64,000 nucleotides of DNA from positions 1 to 64,000 of the forward strand of contig JBCCUL010000007.1 in NCBI GenBank assembly GCA_039197065.1, read 5' to 3'. The position numbers were made by a program, and so were the translations under genes. The stretch comes from JANQPX01 sp039197065. Lineage in GTDB: Bacteria > Pseudomonadota > Alphaproteobacteria > Geminicoccales > Geminicoccaceae. Each line of letters starts with the position of its first letter. Position 1 is the first letter of the stretch. The notes beneath the pieces are model-generated. The model was given only the letters and a program-made list of their open reading frames with translations, was not told where the DNA came from and made no database searches. Positions 1-7,987 of this stretch are shown piece after piece.

Positions 1-150
1 AGACCAGCCCGATACCGTCGATCTGACGGCCTTACAGTGGCTGAATCGCAAAGAACCGCGGGCATCGGAAAAAAACCGCCATCACCACCGCAGTGTCAAA
101 AAATCAGAAACATCCAAACGTTTCGTAACGACCAAGAACCGTTCCAGCCG

Positions 151-1047
151 CTAGCGTTGTTGCTGTCGCTCGCAGGCGAACACATAGAGACCACTCGCCA
201 CAATGATCAAAGCACCGATTATCGTCGGAAGATCAGGAAGGTCTCGGAAAACAACATAACCGACCAGGATCGAACCGATCAGACCTGTGTAAATGTAGGG
301 CTGCAGAACCGATGCCTCTGCCAATTGAAAGCCCTTGATGAGGCAAAAGTGCCCAATGATCCCGAGAACAGCGACTAAGAGAAGTAACCCCCAATCAGCT
401 GCGTTGGTTGGCGGACGCCAATAGAAGGGAACAATGGCGCTAAGAACGATTAGACCTGTGATTGCGAGCCAGAACAGGGAAGCCTCGGGTGGATCAGTCC
501 GGCCGACCAGACGGGTCAGCGCTAGATATATGGCACCGATCAGCGCAGCAAGCATGACCAAAAATGTCATCGGTTGAAGAACGCCAAAACCAGGCCGCAG
601 GATCACCAGCATGCCAACGAAGGCGACTCCGACCGCACTCCAACGACGCACGCCAACCTTTTCACCAAGCAGCGGCGCGGATAGCGCTGTAACAATGAGA
701 GGGGTGATTGCCAGGATCGCATGAGCATCGGCGAGCGCCATTTGGCCGAAGGCGTAAACCAACAAACACATCTGAACTAATAAAAGGACTCCACGCGACA
801 GCTGAAGCCAAGGGTTACGCAGATTGACACTTGTTCCTAAGCGCTTCATCAACCAATAGGCTACAATGATCAGTAGCACGTACCGAAGCCAGAGGATCTG
901 TACCACCGGATAGCTCGCGATTAGAATCTTGCTTCCAGCATCCATACAGGTAAGCGTGAGCCACCCGACAATAGCGATCGCAATTCCTAATGGGTTCTGA
1001 TTTTGTCCGGCCTCAGCCAGCCGCGCTTGATCAATGCCAGCCCGCAT
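151..1047 (-). CDS. DMT-superfamily (EamA) transporter
   Basis: Integral membrane protein of 298 residues, the usual size for a ten-helix EamA/RhaT-type drug/metabolite exporter. Two tandem EamA repeats are visible: the first from about residue 22, with a helix around GWLTLTCMDAGSKIL and the loop LRYVLL, the second from about residue 155. Substrate cannot be read from sequence; amino acids or metabolites are typical of the family. The ATG start is supported by an AAGGAA-like ribosome site a few bases upstream on the minus strand. It is monocistronic as far as can be seen and lies just outside the defence island, so it is probably resident chromosome. Confidence 0.85.
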   Translation of the reverse strand: MRAGIDQARLAEAGQNQNPLGIAIAIVGWLTLTCMDAGSKILIASYPVVQILWLRYVLLIIVAYWLMKRLGTSVNLRNPWLQLSRGVLLLVQMCLLVYAFGQMALADAHAILAITPLIVTALSAPLLGEKVGVRRWSAVGVAFVGMLVILRPGFGVLQPMTFLVMLAALIGAIYLALTRLVGRTDPPEASLFWLAITGLIVLSAIVPFYWRPPTNAADWGLLLLVAVLGIIGHFCLIKGFQLAEASVLQPYIYTGLIGSILVGYVVFRDLPDLPTIIGALIIVASGLYVFACERQQQR

Positions 1048-1755
1048 CTAGTTCCTTTCTGAATCCCGGTCAAAAAGATCAAACAGCAAAGACAGGATCT
1101 AATTGCGATTGCAAGCTACTGTCCAACCGAAGCGGCTAGTGTCCAAACTTGGCACTCTATACGCACCATCCCAACGCCACAGCGTGTCCGCAAACCGACA
1201 GATAGCGTCCTATAGCTTGGCAGAGCACCCGCGGTTCGAAGAATGAGGGCGAGCGGCCATCGCCACCTGCTTTGCATTCTCAGTCCTTCACCGCTCCTTA
1301 ACCGTCTCTCGCTACCCTGATGGTGCTCCCGATGGAGCAGACCCGAGGTGCCTCTGGGCGGTCGTGCCTCGGGTCAATCTACCGCCCTCAGGCTAAGGTT
1401 TTTGCAGACATCGAAAGTGTGTCGTTGCTGGCGAACAGATCGACGGTTCAGCCACAGATCCCTTGCAAGCACCTGCTGTGCACTCGTCCTTCATACACAA
1501 TCGAATCGTGCGTTCGCCGGATGCTAGTCCTCGAGCGCTTGGCCCGTAAGAGCGACACCGGCCAGCACGCTTGCCCAAACTGCCCACGCCGACTCTGCTA
1601 TTTCGAAAGGTACGCGGCGGGCTGTTGTTACAAGTCTAATTGCTATTGCCATGGCTTTCTCCATCAAGTGACCTGACCCTCGTGGTGGTCCGCTCGCAAT
1701 GCTAGTGCAGGTCACAATGACCCAGCCGGTCTTATACAGGCTGGAACGATGTAAA
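1048..1755. other. No recognisable gene
   Basis: About 700 bases between the EamA gene and the first copy of the island repeat. Open frames exist on both strands, but none gives a recognisable protein; compositions are Arg/Cys/Ser-rich as expected for antisense or non-coding reading. It may be decayed mobile-element DNA. Confidence 0.5.
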
Positions 1756-1970
1756 GGGGTCAGGACAGGGGACCCATTGGACATTTCGGGGACCACAGTC
1801 AGAACGATCGAGAAGGCGAGAATGGGGCGCGGAAAACCTGGCCAGCTCAGGCCGCATGGCCTTCTTGGAACGCGAGCGAATCCGGGCTGGTTTCGTGATT
1901 CCCGCAGGCCAAGCAAGCTGGTGCTGCACCGCTCTCTATTGGTCCCAGTCAGGGCACACACTAGGCAGCT
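1756..1970 (+). repeat. Left copy of diverged direct repeat flanking the island
   Basis: This stretch matches 10677-10897 in the same orientation. Shared blocks include TTGGACATTTCGGGGACCAC (1777-1796; right copy differs at two bases), CAGCTCAGGCCGCATGGCC, CGCTCTCTATTGG and CACACACTA-GCAGC, with diverged sequence between. The right copy lies immediately upstream of the recombinase pair, so this looks like the same kind of element end or attachment region left by the island or by an earlier related insertion. Overall identity is only moderate, so it is not a simple att core duplication. Confidence 0.6.
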
Positions 1971-2238
1971 ATCGCTGCTCTGTCCTAGCGGTACCGCTTG
2001 GAGCCAGGGAGGCAAAGCTTCGGAGCGAATTTAGCCGGTTATGTCTAGAGAACCGACAGCCCAATGCCTTCTCATGATCCCATCATCTGCTGTGGCATTG
2101 GACAAAGTAGGCAAATTGCCGAAGATAAACAATGAACTATCCAAGCGACACACAAAAAATGCCGTCATGGTGAACGGTACGATTTCCTCCATAACACGGT
2201 GACCATGTGCTTTCGACAGCCGAGACTCATTGATTCCC

Positions 2239-2265
2239 TTGATTTAACAGTTGAGTCTGTCTAAT
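2239..2265 (+). promoter_or_regulatory. Candidate retron promoter
   Basis: TTGATT at 2239-2244 and TCTAAT at 2260-2265, separated by 15 bases, lie just upstream of the a1 segment of the msr RNA. Spacing is shorter than ideal, so this is a tentative call based mainly on position. Confidence 0.35.
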
Positions 2266-2274
2266 TTCCAGTCA

Positions 2275-2438
2275 CCTCTTAGGTGGCTAGCCTGTGTGCC
2301 ATTTACAGGTTCGCTAAATGCCGGGTGTTCAGCCAGGCTGGAATGGATTGAGTGACATTTGCTCCGGGCTTCCTCAGGGAGACCCGGTGCAGTAGCTCCG
2401 GGTCTCCCTGAGGAAGCCCGGGCATTCTATGTAAGAGG
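2275..2438 (+). ncRNA. Retron msr-msd RNA (Ec86-like)
   Basis: Template and primer RNA of the retron, located by structure upstream of the effector and reverse transcriptase genes. The a1 segment CCTCTTA (2275-2281) is complementary to a2 TAAGAGG (2432-2438). Directly after a1 comes AGG, whose first G (2282) is the likely branch guanosine, as in the CCTTAG start of Ec86 RNA. An msr hairpin follows: AGCCTGT (2289-2295) with ACAGGTT (2305-2311). The msd is a perfect 24-bp stem, 2364-2387 with 2398-2421, closed by a 10-base loop TGCAGTAGCT. Total length of about 164 nt is close to that of known Ec86-type RNAs. RNA ends and the branch base are inferred. Confidence 0.85.
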
Positions 2439-2443
2439 GAAGA

Positions 2444-2500
2444 TTGGGCCACCCTTTCAGCCATCCAGTTTTCAGCAACATCATTGAGAGGGTGGCCCAA
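2444..2500 (+). promoter_or_regulatory. 12-bp inverted repeat over effector start
   Basis: TTGGGCCACCCT (2444-2455) and AGGGTGGCCCAA (2489-2500) form a perfect 12-bp inverted repeat with a 33-base loop. The first arm begins exactly at the proposed TTG start codon and the second contains an in-frame GTG (2492). Folding would hide the start region, so it could limit translation of the toxic effector. The function is inferred; the repeat is directly visible. Confidence 0.5.
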
Positions 2501-2857
2501 GCCTTTAGCGAAAACAAAGCCTTCCTGACACAGAGCCGCGACATCATTTTTGTATGTGGCGGATCTGATAGTGATTGCATGAGGACAAAGTTTGTCGAAT
2601 ACGCAAGAGACAATCTAAGTCATCTGCGAGTCTTTCTAGCTGAGAATGCTTATAAAGACCTAATCTCAAATCAACGTTCCGGCTTCAGGAATGTTGCAGA
2701 ATTTGAAGACATCATCGCGGGCATATCTGACTGCACGATAATATTTCCAGAGAGCCCTGGATCATTTTCGGAAGTTGGGTACTTCGCAAAGAATGAGAAA
2801 ATTAGAAAAAAACTTCTCATTGTAAACAACCTTTCTCTACAAGCTCGCGATTCTTTT

Positions 2858-2867
2858 CTCTCTCTCT
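2858..2867 (+). repeat. (CT)5 dinucleotide tract breaking the effector frame
   Basis: Five CT units sit inside the sequence TTTTCTCTCTCTCTTGG. With five units the effector ends eight codons later; with four the frame continues into the C-terminal domain. It is therefore a candidate slippage site, although five units is short for a classical phase-variable tract. Confidence 0.75.
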
Positions 2868-3344
2868 TGGCCCGATAGATCTAATCAATCACCATTCAGA
2901 TTTTCGAGCCACGCTTTTTCTTCCGTACCTGGACCCCGATTTTGCCCCACTTAAGGATCGATTGGAGCAACGATTAGGACCACATAAAAAGAAACGTTTC
3001 GAATACCAAAAATATAGCGAGATGACATTGAAAATAAAGATGTTTGTCGTTTTAGAAATAATAAACATCTTCTCTCCATTAAAAATTGAGGAGATTAACT
3101 ATATTACCAAGCATATTTTCAAAAGTTACAAGACGGAAGAAATCGAGGAGATCATAGCTTTTTTAGTCGGGGGTGAATTTGTCACGCGATGTGAATGTTG
3201 CGGAGAATATTTTCGAATTTGCCGAACTCAGCAGTCATTTATTGAATTTAAGTCTTTAAATATTAATCAACTCAAGGTCGAAGTGGCGGATTTTCATTTA
3301 GAATCAGGTCGAGACATTATATTCCCGACTGGAGCACGCGCCGC

Positions 3345-4262
3345 ATGATTCTCAAAGACATCGCTGACCAAACAGGTATCGACGTCAGATACCTGGCGCT
3401 AGTAGCGAGAACCGCAGGACATAGGTATAAGCACTATCAGATACCCAAGCGAGACGGTGGTAAGCGCGAGATCGCGCAACCATCAAAGTCTGTCAAGTTT
3501 CTACAAAGATGGCTCAATCAGAAGTTTTTTCGTTTTCTACCGGTAAGCAGCTGCGCGCTGGCCTACAAGAGCGGCAGCAATATACTCCAAAACGCTCAGA
3601 GGCACCGCTATCAGCGATTCTCACTACGTATTGATTTCCACAACTTTTTCCCGTCGATCACCTCAAAGGATATTCGTTATGTGATTCGAGACAATCGGTA
3701 TATCTTACCGAAAGAGCTTTCATCCGACGATATCAATACGATATGCAGTATTGTTTGCTTAAATGGCCGATTGACAATTGGTGCACCTAGTTCACCCGTC
3801 TTATCGAATGCAGTCATGTTTAAATTCGATCGATACTGGGAGCAGTTCGCATTGAACAATGATCTAGTTTATTCAAGATATGCTGATGATATATTCATTT
3901 CCACGCGCATACCGAATATTTTACAGGGCGTGCTTCAGCAGTTTCGCACCTATGTTCAAGACATGGAATCTCCCAAATTAAAGATTAATGAGAGCAAGAT
4001 ATCATTCACTTCTAGGAAACATCGGCGTAAAGTGACTGGCTTAATAATTACGCCGGATTATAAATTATCGTTAGGCAGGCAAAAGAAACGTCTGATTAAA
4101 GGGTTGGTCTTCCAATTCACGAACAAAACAATATCTCCAGAGGATCTTTCGTATTTAAGAGGCTGCATTGCGCAAGCTGCATCGGTGGAAAAGAGCTTTA
4201 TTAACTCACTTCGAAGAAAATATGGTCCTGATACCATCGAGAGAATTGTAAGATTAACCTGA
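3345..4262 (+). CDS. Retron reverse transcriptase
   Basis: RNA-directed DNA polymerase of 305 residues that primes from the msr branch guanosine and copies the msd. The retron-specific NAxxH motif is NAQRH at residues 83-87, the catalytic YADD is at 179-182 with SRYADDIFIS around it, the palm strand LRIDFHNFFPS is at 94-104, GAPSSPVLSN at 147-156, and the retron VTG motif is at 230-232. Length and motif order match Ec86-type enzymes. The ATG overlaps the effector stop (ATGA), so the two are translationally coupled. Base composition is AT-rich relative to the surrounding chromosome, consistent with transfer. The gene looks intact. Confidence 0.95.
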   Translation: MILKDIADQTGIDVRYLALVARTAGHRYKHYQIPKRDGGKREIAQPSKSVKFLQRWLNQKFFRFLPVSSCALAYKSGSNILQNAQRHRYQRFSLRIDFHNFFPSITSKDIRYVIRDNRYILPKELSSDDINTICSIVCLNGRLTIGAPSSPVLSNAVMFKFDRYWEQFALNNDLVYSRYADDIFISTRIPNILQGVLQQFRTYVQDMESPKLKINESKISFTSRKHRRKVTGLIITPDYKLSLGRQKKRLIKGLVFQFTNKTISPEDLSYLRGCIAQAASVEKSFINSLRRKYGPDTIERIVRLT

Positions 4263-4735
4263 GATCATATAGACCGGCAAAAGACCAAGAAAAGTGCTCG
4301 CACTTCTATGTTCGTTTTTGAAATACATAAAAGAGCCCGTCCAGGAAAAAAGACCATTTGACAATGAAAAAACTTTCTTGTCTTTGTTAACTCGGAAGCA
4401 CTCCAGGCAGTACCGCTGCTTGCTCCGCCATCAGTCGCGCAAATCAGTCTTTTGAGCTATGCTATCGGACTGTTCTGTTTCCCCTTGCGTTTCGACCACC
4501 CACAATGGTGTTGAAGCCAATATCAAGACAGTCGATAGGTTCAATAATCTGATCACCGCCGTACACAGGTTTTTGTGTCCAAAGTCGGATAGCTTCGAAG
4601 AGAACAAAGCAAAGCTTTTAGCTTTTTGCCGGTCAGCTTAAAGGAGAATTTCAAGGCTTTTTCCGATAGAGGGTAAATTCTCTACCAGATGTTCACACGT
4701 TCTTCAAAAGCCATACGCTGAAGAACCGAATGTTT
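4263..4735. other. Intergenic between convergent retron and HerA genes
   Basis: AT-rich 470-base spacer between two convergent operons. A 60-codon open frame at 4459-4641 is present but has no recognisable features, no clear ribosome site and no partner, so it is not called as a gene. No strong terminator hairpin was found. Confidence 0.5.
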
Positions 4736-6473
4736 TTATTCCGCCGCCTCTGTAATCGAATCATCAACGGTCTCTTGATTCCTCCAAGCATGTAACACCT
4801 TCGCAAAATCGACATCCTCAGGAGGGTTGTTCCAGGATTCATAGAAAGATGCATCTTCACTATTTGGCGCTGGGTTAGGGGCATCGATTTTTATTCTTGT
4901 AGGCATCATTACGGAATCGCCAAGCAAAATCCCTTCGCCTCTTCTAAGTGCAGAAAAGATATTGGCCACACCTTTGACCGAGTCAGGCAGTAGGTTCCTT
5001 ACATAGGATTGATCATCTGGATTGGAAATCCGAAGGCAGAGAAAGCTACCACATTGGGACAAAATAGTAGAAGAGCACTCGCGCGGTCTTTGACTGATAA
5101 CAGTTAAACTGACGCCGTACTTCCTTCCTTCCTTCCTTGGCAATCCTCTCAGCAGCCTCCTTCGCCGCTGCGGTTGTCGCATTCTGATCATTCAGGTAAA
5201 TGTGCGCCTCATCGGCAAATACTGATATTGGAAACCTCTTACCATGAACTCGTCTATGCCAGTAGGCAAATTCAAAAATACAACGCAATATCAGCGATAT
5301 GATAGATGATCGAACATCAAACGGAACCGGACTAAGGTCGATGACGGTAACTTTACTTCGCTCCTTGATCTCCTCACCAAGTATTTTTCTAAACAAGCTC
5401 TCCATTGATGCGCTAGAATTGTATCTACTTGGCCTAAATATCATGTCATATCGGCTATCGTTCAGGCGAGAGTCAATTCTCATTAAAAGGCGCGTGAATT
5501 GTCCATAATACGGCCCTTGCTTGGGTTTTCCAGTTGCGCCTGTGACTGTCTGTACGTCCAGTGTTCTAAATTGATTGAGTATCTTAGCAAAGTCAAAAAA
5601 TACTGGCGTATCAATAGTAATCTTCTTTAGGCCGAGTTGCTGATTTTCTTCGTGCTGGTTTTTAGCATCCTGAAGAAGTTCTTTAAACTTAGCAATCTGA
5701 TTTGGTGCCGCCGTTTCGCTTCTATCCACCATCAAGCTTAACAATTCTTCGGAATTCATGAGCCAATATGGCAATTCAAGATCACTCGCAGAGATTACAT
5801 TTCCCGAGTTACTGAAGGTATCCGCGTATTCACCGTGCAAATCAAAGAGAACAATTGTGGCTTGTTCAAACAAGCACATTTTTTGTATTAAGGAGGCTAC
5901 TGTCCAAGATTTTCCACCCCCTGTTTGACCAAGAACTGCTGCGTGACGTGTCAGGAATGAGTCAAGATGAATTTTCGCCTTTTGCGCGGGAAGCAATGAC
6001 AGCTTCCCGATTGCAAAATCTCCCTGGGAGTAGCTTGCATAGACCTGACTCATCAACGTTGGTGACACAGCAAAAGCTGGAGCATTTACGGTCGGCAGTA
6101 CATCAGTTCCCCGCTCAAAATTGCCGGCTGAATCAATCGTGCCAACCGGAACTGCTGCTAGCGCTCGTTGCGCCCGATCTATCAGCACCATGCCGTCGGC
6201 ACTCGAATCTTTTCTATCTGCGAGACTAAATTTTCCTTCCCGCATATCGATCTCTGTCACCAGACAAAGCAATAACCCCGACGGAAGAGCAACACCGACA
6301 AAAGTACCTGGCTGGCCGATTAGAGTCGGAATGGGACCTTTGTTGCTAGGGAGATGAATAGTCATGTCGTCTGGTACGCCGAACTCGTCGTTGCCAGAGT
6401 CGTCATGATCCAGAAGGCTGACATAAATTTCGCCGCCTCTGACTCCTACCACCTTCCCGATCCTGTAATCCAT
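4736..6473 (-). pseudogene. herA: HerA ATPase of a SIR2-HerA defence pair, frameshifted
   Basis: DNA-translocase-like hexameric ATPase, partner of the SIR2 protein encoded just upstream. From ATG 6473 the HAS-barrel-like N-terminus is followed by Walker A GQTGGGKSW (around residue 185) and Walker B ISVFADEAH. After ERIAKEGRK the frame is lost and ends at 5046. The next frame carries the missing C-terminal part, KYGVSLTVISQRP and SSTILSQCGSFLCLRISN, to TAA at 4736-4738. Removing one AAGG unit from the tract at 5121-5138 yields AKEGRKYGVSL, the standard HerA sequence, in a protein of about 577 residues. It starts 12 bases after the SIR2 stop, so the two genes form an operon. As sequenced, the C-terminal arginine-finger region and hexamer-stabilising tail are missing. 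Confidence 0.88.
5121..5138 (-). repeat. (AAGG)4AA tetranucleotide tract breaking herA
   Basis: The plus strand reads TTCCTTCCTTCCTTCCTT, that is AAGG repeats on the coding strand. With three full units the HerA frame is continuous; the present four units shift it by one. Tetranucleotide tracts of this kind are established contingency-locus repeats in other bacteria; that role here is inferred. Confidence 0.8.
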
Positions 6474-6485
6474 TGGCGTCTCGCT

Positions 6486-7571
6486 CTAGAAGATTTTTAC
6501 GAAATTGCTAAAGGCCCAGAGGTCAGTTCCTCCATCTATGTTCCTACCATCGATACATAAACTATTTTCATAACCGGCATTTACGTTTTGTTGTTTGCAA
6601 ACTTCGTTCATGTTTTCCAGTTTTTCCTTTGATAAAATGAACATCTTGCATCTGTTGCTTTTGATTGCTGGTAAGATGATGTTGTCGTTGATATGTTCAT
6701 CTGAGAAGCTAAACCCACAACTCGATAAATATTTACATTTTGTTCCTATTATTCGCGATGCTATGGAAAAGAGTGCCTTATATGGGCCATCTAGTGTTTC
6801 CATAATTTTCTTCTTTCTCGGCATGATCATTGCTCTTCGATTTATTGAATTGAGCGCTTTTGGGTGCGACTCGAAGAAGCGTGTATTGTCTTGATACCAA
6901 GATATTGACCCGTGAAGCTTAACGAGTTTGACAATAAGATCTCGGTTTGGCTGGAATGTTTTCGAGGATGATATTTGTCCAGATGTATAACTCAGCGCAT
7001 CTGGATTAAAGAACCTAGTAGTTGAACCACAAAAGGCATTTTCAATAGTTACGCCTGCATATGCCGCGGACTGCTCAAAAAGAAGATCGTAGTTCGTAGT
7101 AAATATCCAGACCGAACAAGGATTGCCAAACGATCTACTTTTAAGTTTCTCAAAAAAAGATACATGATTTTCCAAATTTGGATGCTCAACGCTCAAAATG
7201 CAGTCTAATATGAGATCGTGAAATCTTGTCTCTAACTGAGTCAGACGCTGGTCACCAGTTTGGATTTGGTGAGATATAACGATATCTGCTATCGTTTCAA
7301 TATTTGGGATTCCTTCTGACTCATCGTACTCTAAAGAGTTTTGGTCAAGAACTCGATCTAGTTCCTCTCGCTCGGAGCTGTTGAGTCCTGACACGACGCT
7401 CTTGGTGAGCCCTGTGATCATCGGGTAACCTGCCTCGTAAGACGTACCAGATCCAAAGAGGAACCCTGTACCGTCCAATGAGGTTGAGATGTTTGGCAAG
7501 ATAACAGGAAGCGCCAGAGATACTGGAACATCAAGAGATTGTGAGGAATGTGCAACAGTGAGCTGTGCCAT
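6486..7571 (-). CDS. SIR2-family NADase of a SIR2-HerA defence system
   Basis: The SIR2 domain begins with FLFGSGTSYEAGYP, the Rossmann glycine loop, near residue 37. FTTNYDLLFEQSA and LHGSISWY supply the N-D and catalytic H positions of the fold. SIR2 proteins paired with HerA assemble into large complexes that deplete NAD+ or cut DNA during phage infection (established for the family). An ATG at 7571 is used here; a TTG two codons earlier (7577) is possible. It is the first gene of a two-gene operon, with HerA starting 12 bases after its stop. The gene is AT-rich compared with the recombinases behind it. It is intact, so a frameshifted HerA leaves SIR2 without a full partner. Confidence 0.88.
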   Translation of the reverse strand: MAQLTVAHSSQSLDVPVSLALPVILPNISTSLDGTGFLFGSGTSYEAGYPMITGLTKSVVSGLNSSEREELDRVLDQNSLEYDESEGIPNIETIADIVISHQIQTGDQRLTQLETRFHDLILDCILSVEHPNLENHVSFFEKLKSRSFGNPCSVWIFTTNYDLLFEQSAAYAGVTIENAFCGSTTRFFNPDALSYTSGQISSSKTFQPNRDLIVKLVKLHGSISWYQDNTRFFESHPKALNSINRRAMIMPRKKKIMETLDGPYKALFSIASRIIGTKCKYLSSCGFSFSDEHINDNIILPAIKSNRCKMFILSKEKLENMNEVCKQQNVNAGYENSLCIDGRNIDGGTDLWAFSNFVKIF

Positions 7572-7987
7572 CGCCAAGCATCGAAAATTACACCAGGGCG
7601 CGCTTCTTTCGCCTAGAACGCTCGCTAATTTGCTACGGCGTTTCTGTACAATGTCCAGAGGAAGCTAACAACCGTTTATAGGCAATCGATGCGCGCGGTT
7701 GCAGGCAACGGCGTGGAACGTTCTACTTCTTCCTTGCGTCCCGTTTGCCCCACGTCGGTCGATTGAGGATATCCCTCACATCCGTTTAGGGGGCTTCGCC
7801 CCCGCTTGGGGAAACGCGGCTTGCCGGCCGATCAGGGCCGCGTTCCGCGCATGGCTGGAAGCCATGCCCAGCCCGCAACCCGGATCGCCTCACCCGCATG
7901 TCCCCAAGCCCCCCCGTTCCTCGCCGGAATGGCAGGATTGCATTCGCAATCCAGCTTCGACGAAGGGACGGTCTCCTCATAAACCCT
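7572..7987. other. Island junction, no gene; hairpin
   Basis: About 400 bases between the SIR2 gene and the recombinase module. Composition switches abruptly from AT-rich to GC-rich near 7690, suggesting a module boundary. A perfect hairpin GGGGGC-TTC-GCCCCC lies at 7789-7803 and could act in termination of the recombinase transcript. No protein is recognisable on either strand. Confidence 0.5.

Larger units (their letters stand above)
2444..3348 (+). pseudogene. Retron effector, NDT-like (RcaT/Ec86 type), frameshifted
   Basis: The first part (144 codons, 2444-2878) has the nucleoside-deoxyribosyltransferase-like effector core of Ec86-family retrons: IIFVCGG near residue 34, and ISDCTIIFPESPGSFSEVG at about 94-112. 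It stops at TAG 2876-2878. Continuing in another frame from GPIDLINHHSDF... to 3348 gives the expected C-terminal helical/winged-helix part. Deleting one CT unit at 2858-2867 joins SFLSL to GPIDL with exactly the spacing of the Ec86 effector, giving about 300 residues (family about 307). TTG at 2444 is preceded by AGAGGGA. As sequenced the product is truncated; the reading could be restored by repeat slippage. Stop TGA overlaps the RT start. In retrons the effector is held inactive by the RT-msDNA complex and triggers growth arrest on infection. Confidence 0.85.

Noticed and set aside
1320..2077. Several overlapping open frames on both strands
   Set aside because: Compositions typical of non-coding reading (Arg/Cys/Ser-rich), no motifs, and the region overlaps the diverged repeat.
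2275..2292. Hairpin CACCT/AGGTG overlapping a1 as an independent terminator
   Set aside because: Only five pairs with no T-run; its bases are better explained as a1 and the branch region of the retron RNA.
4459..4641. A 60-codon open frame between the retron and HerA genes
   Set aside because: No recognisable features, no clear ribosome site, and it lies in an AT-poorly constrained spacer between convergent operons.
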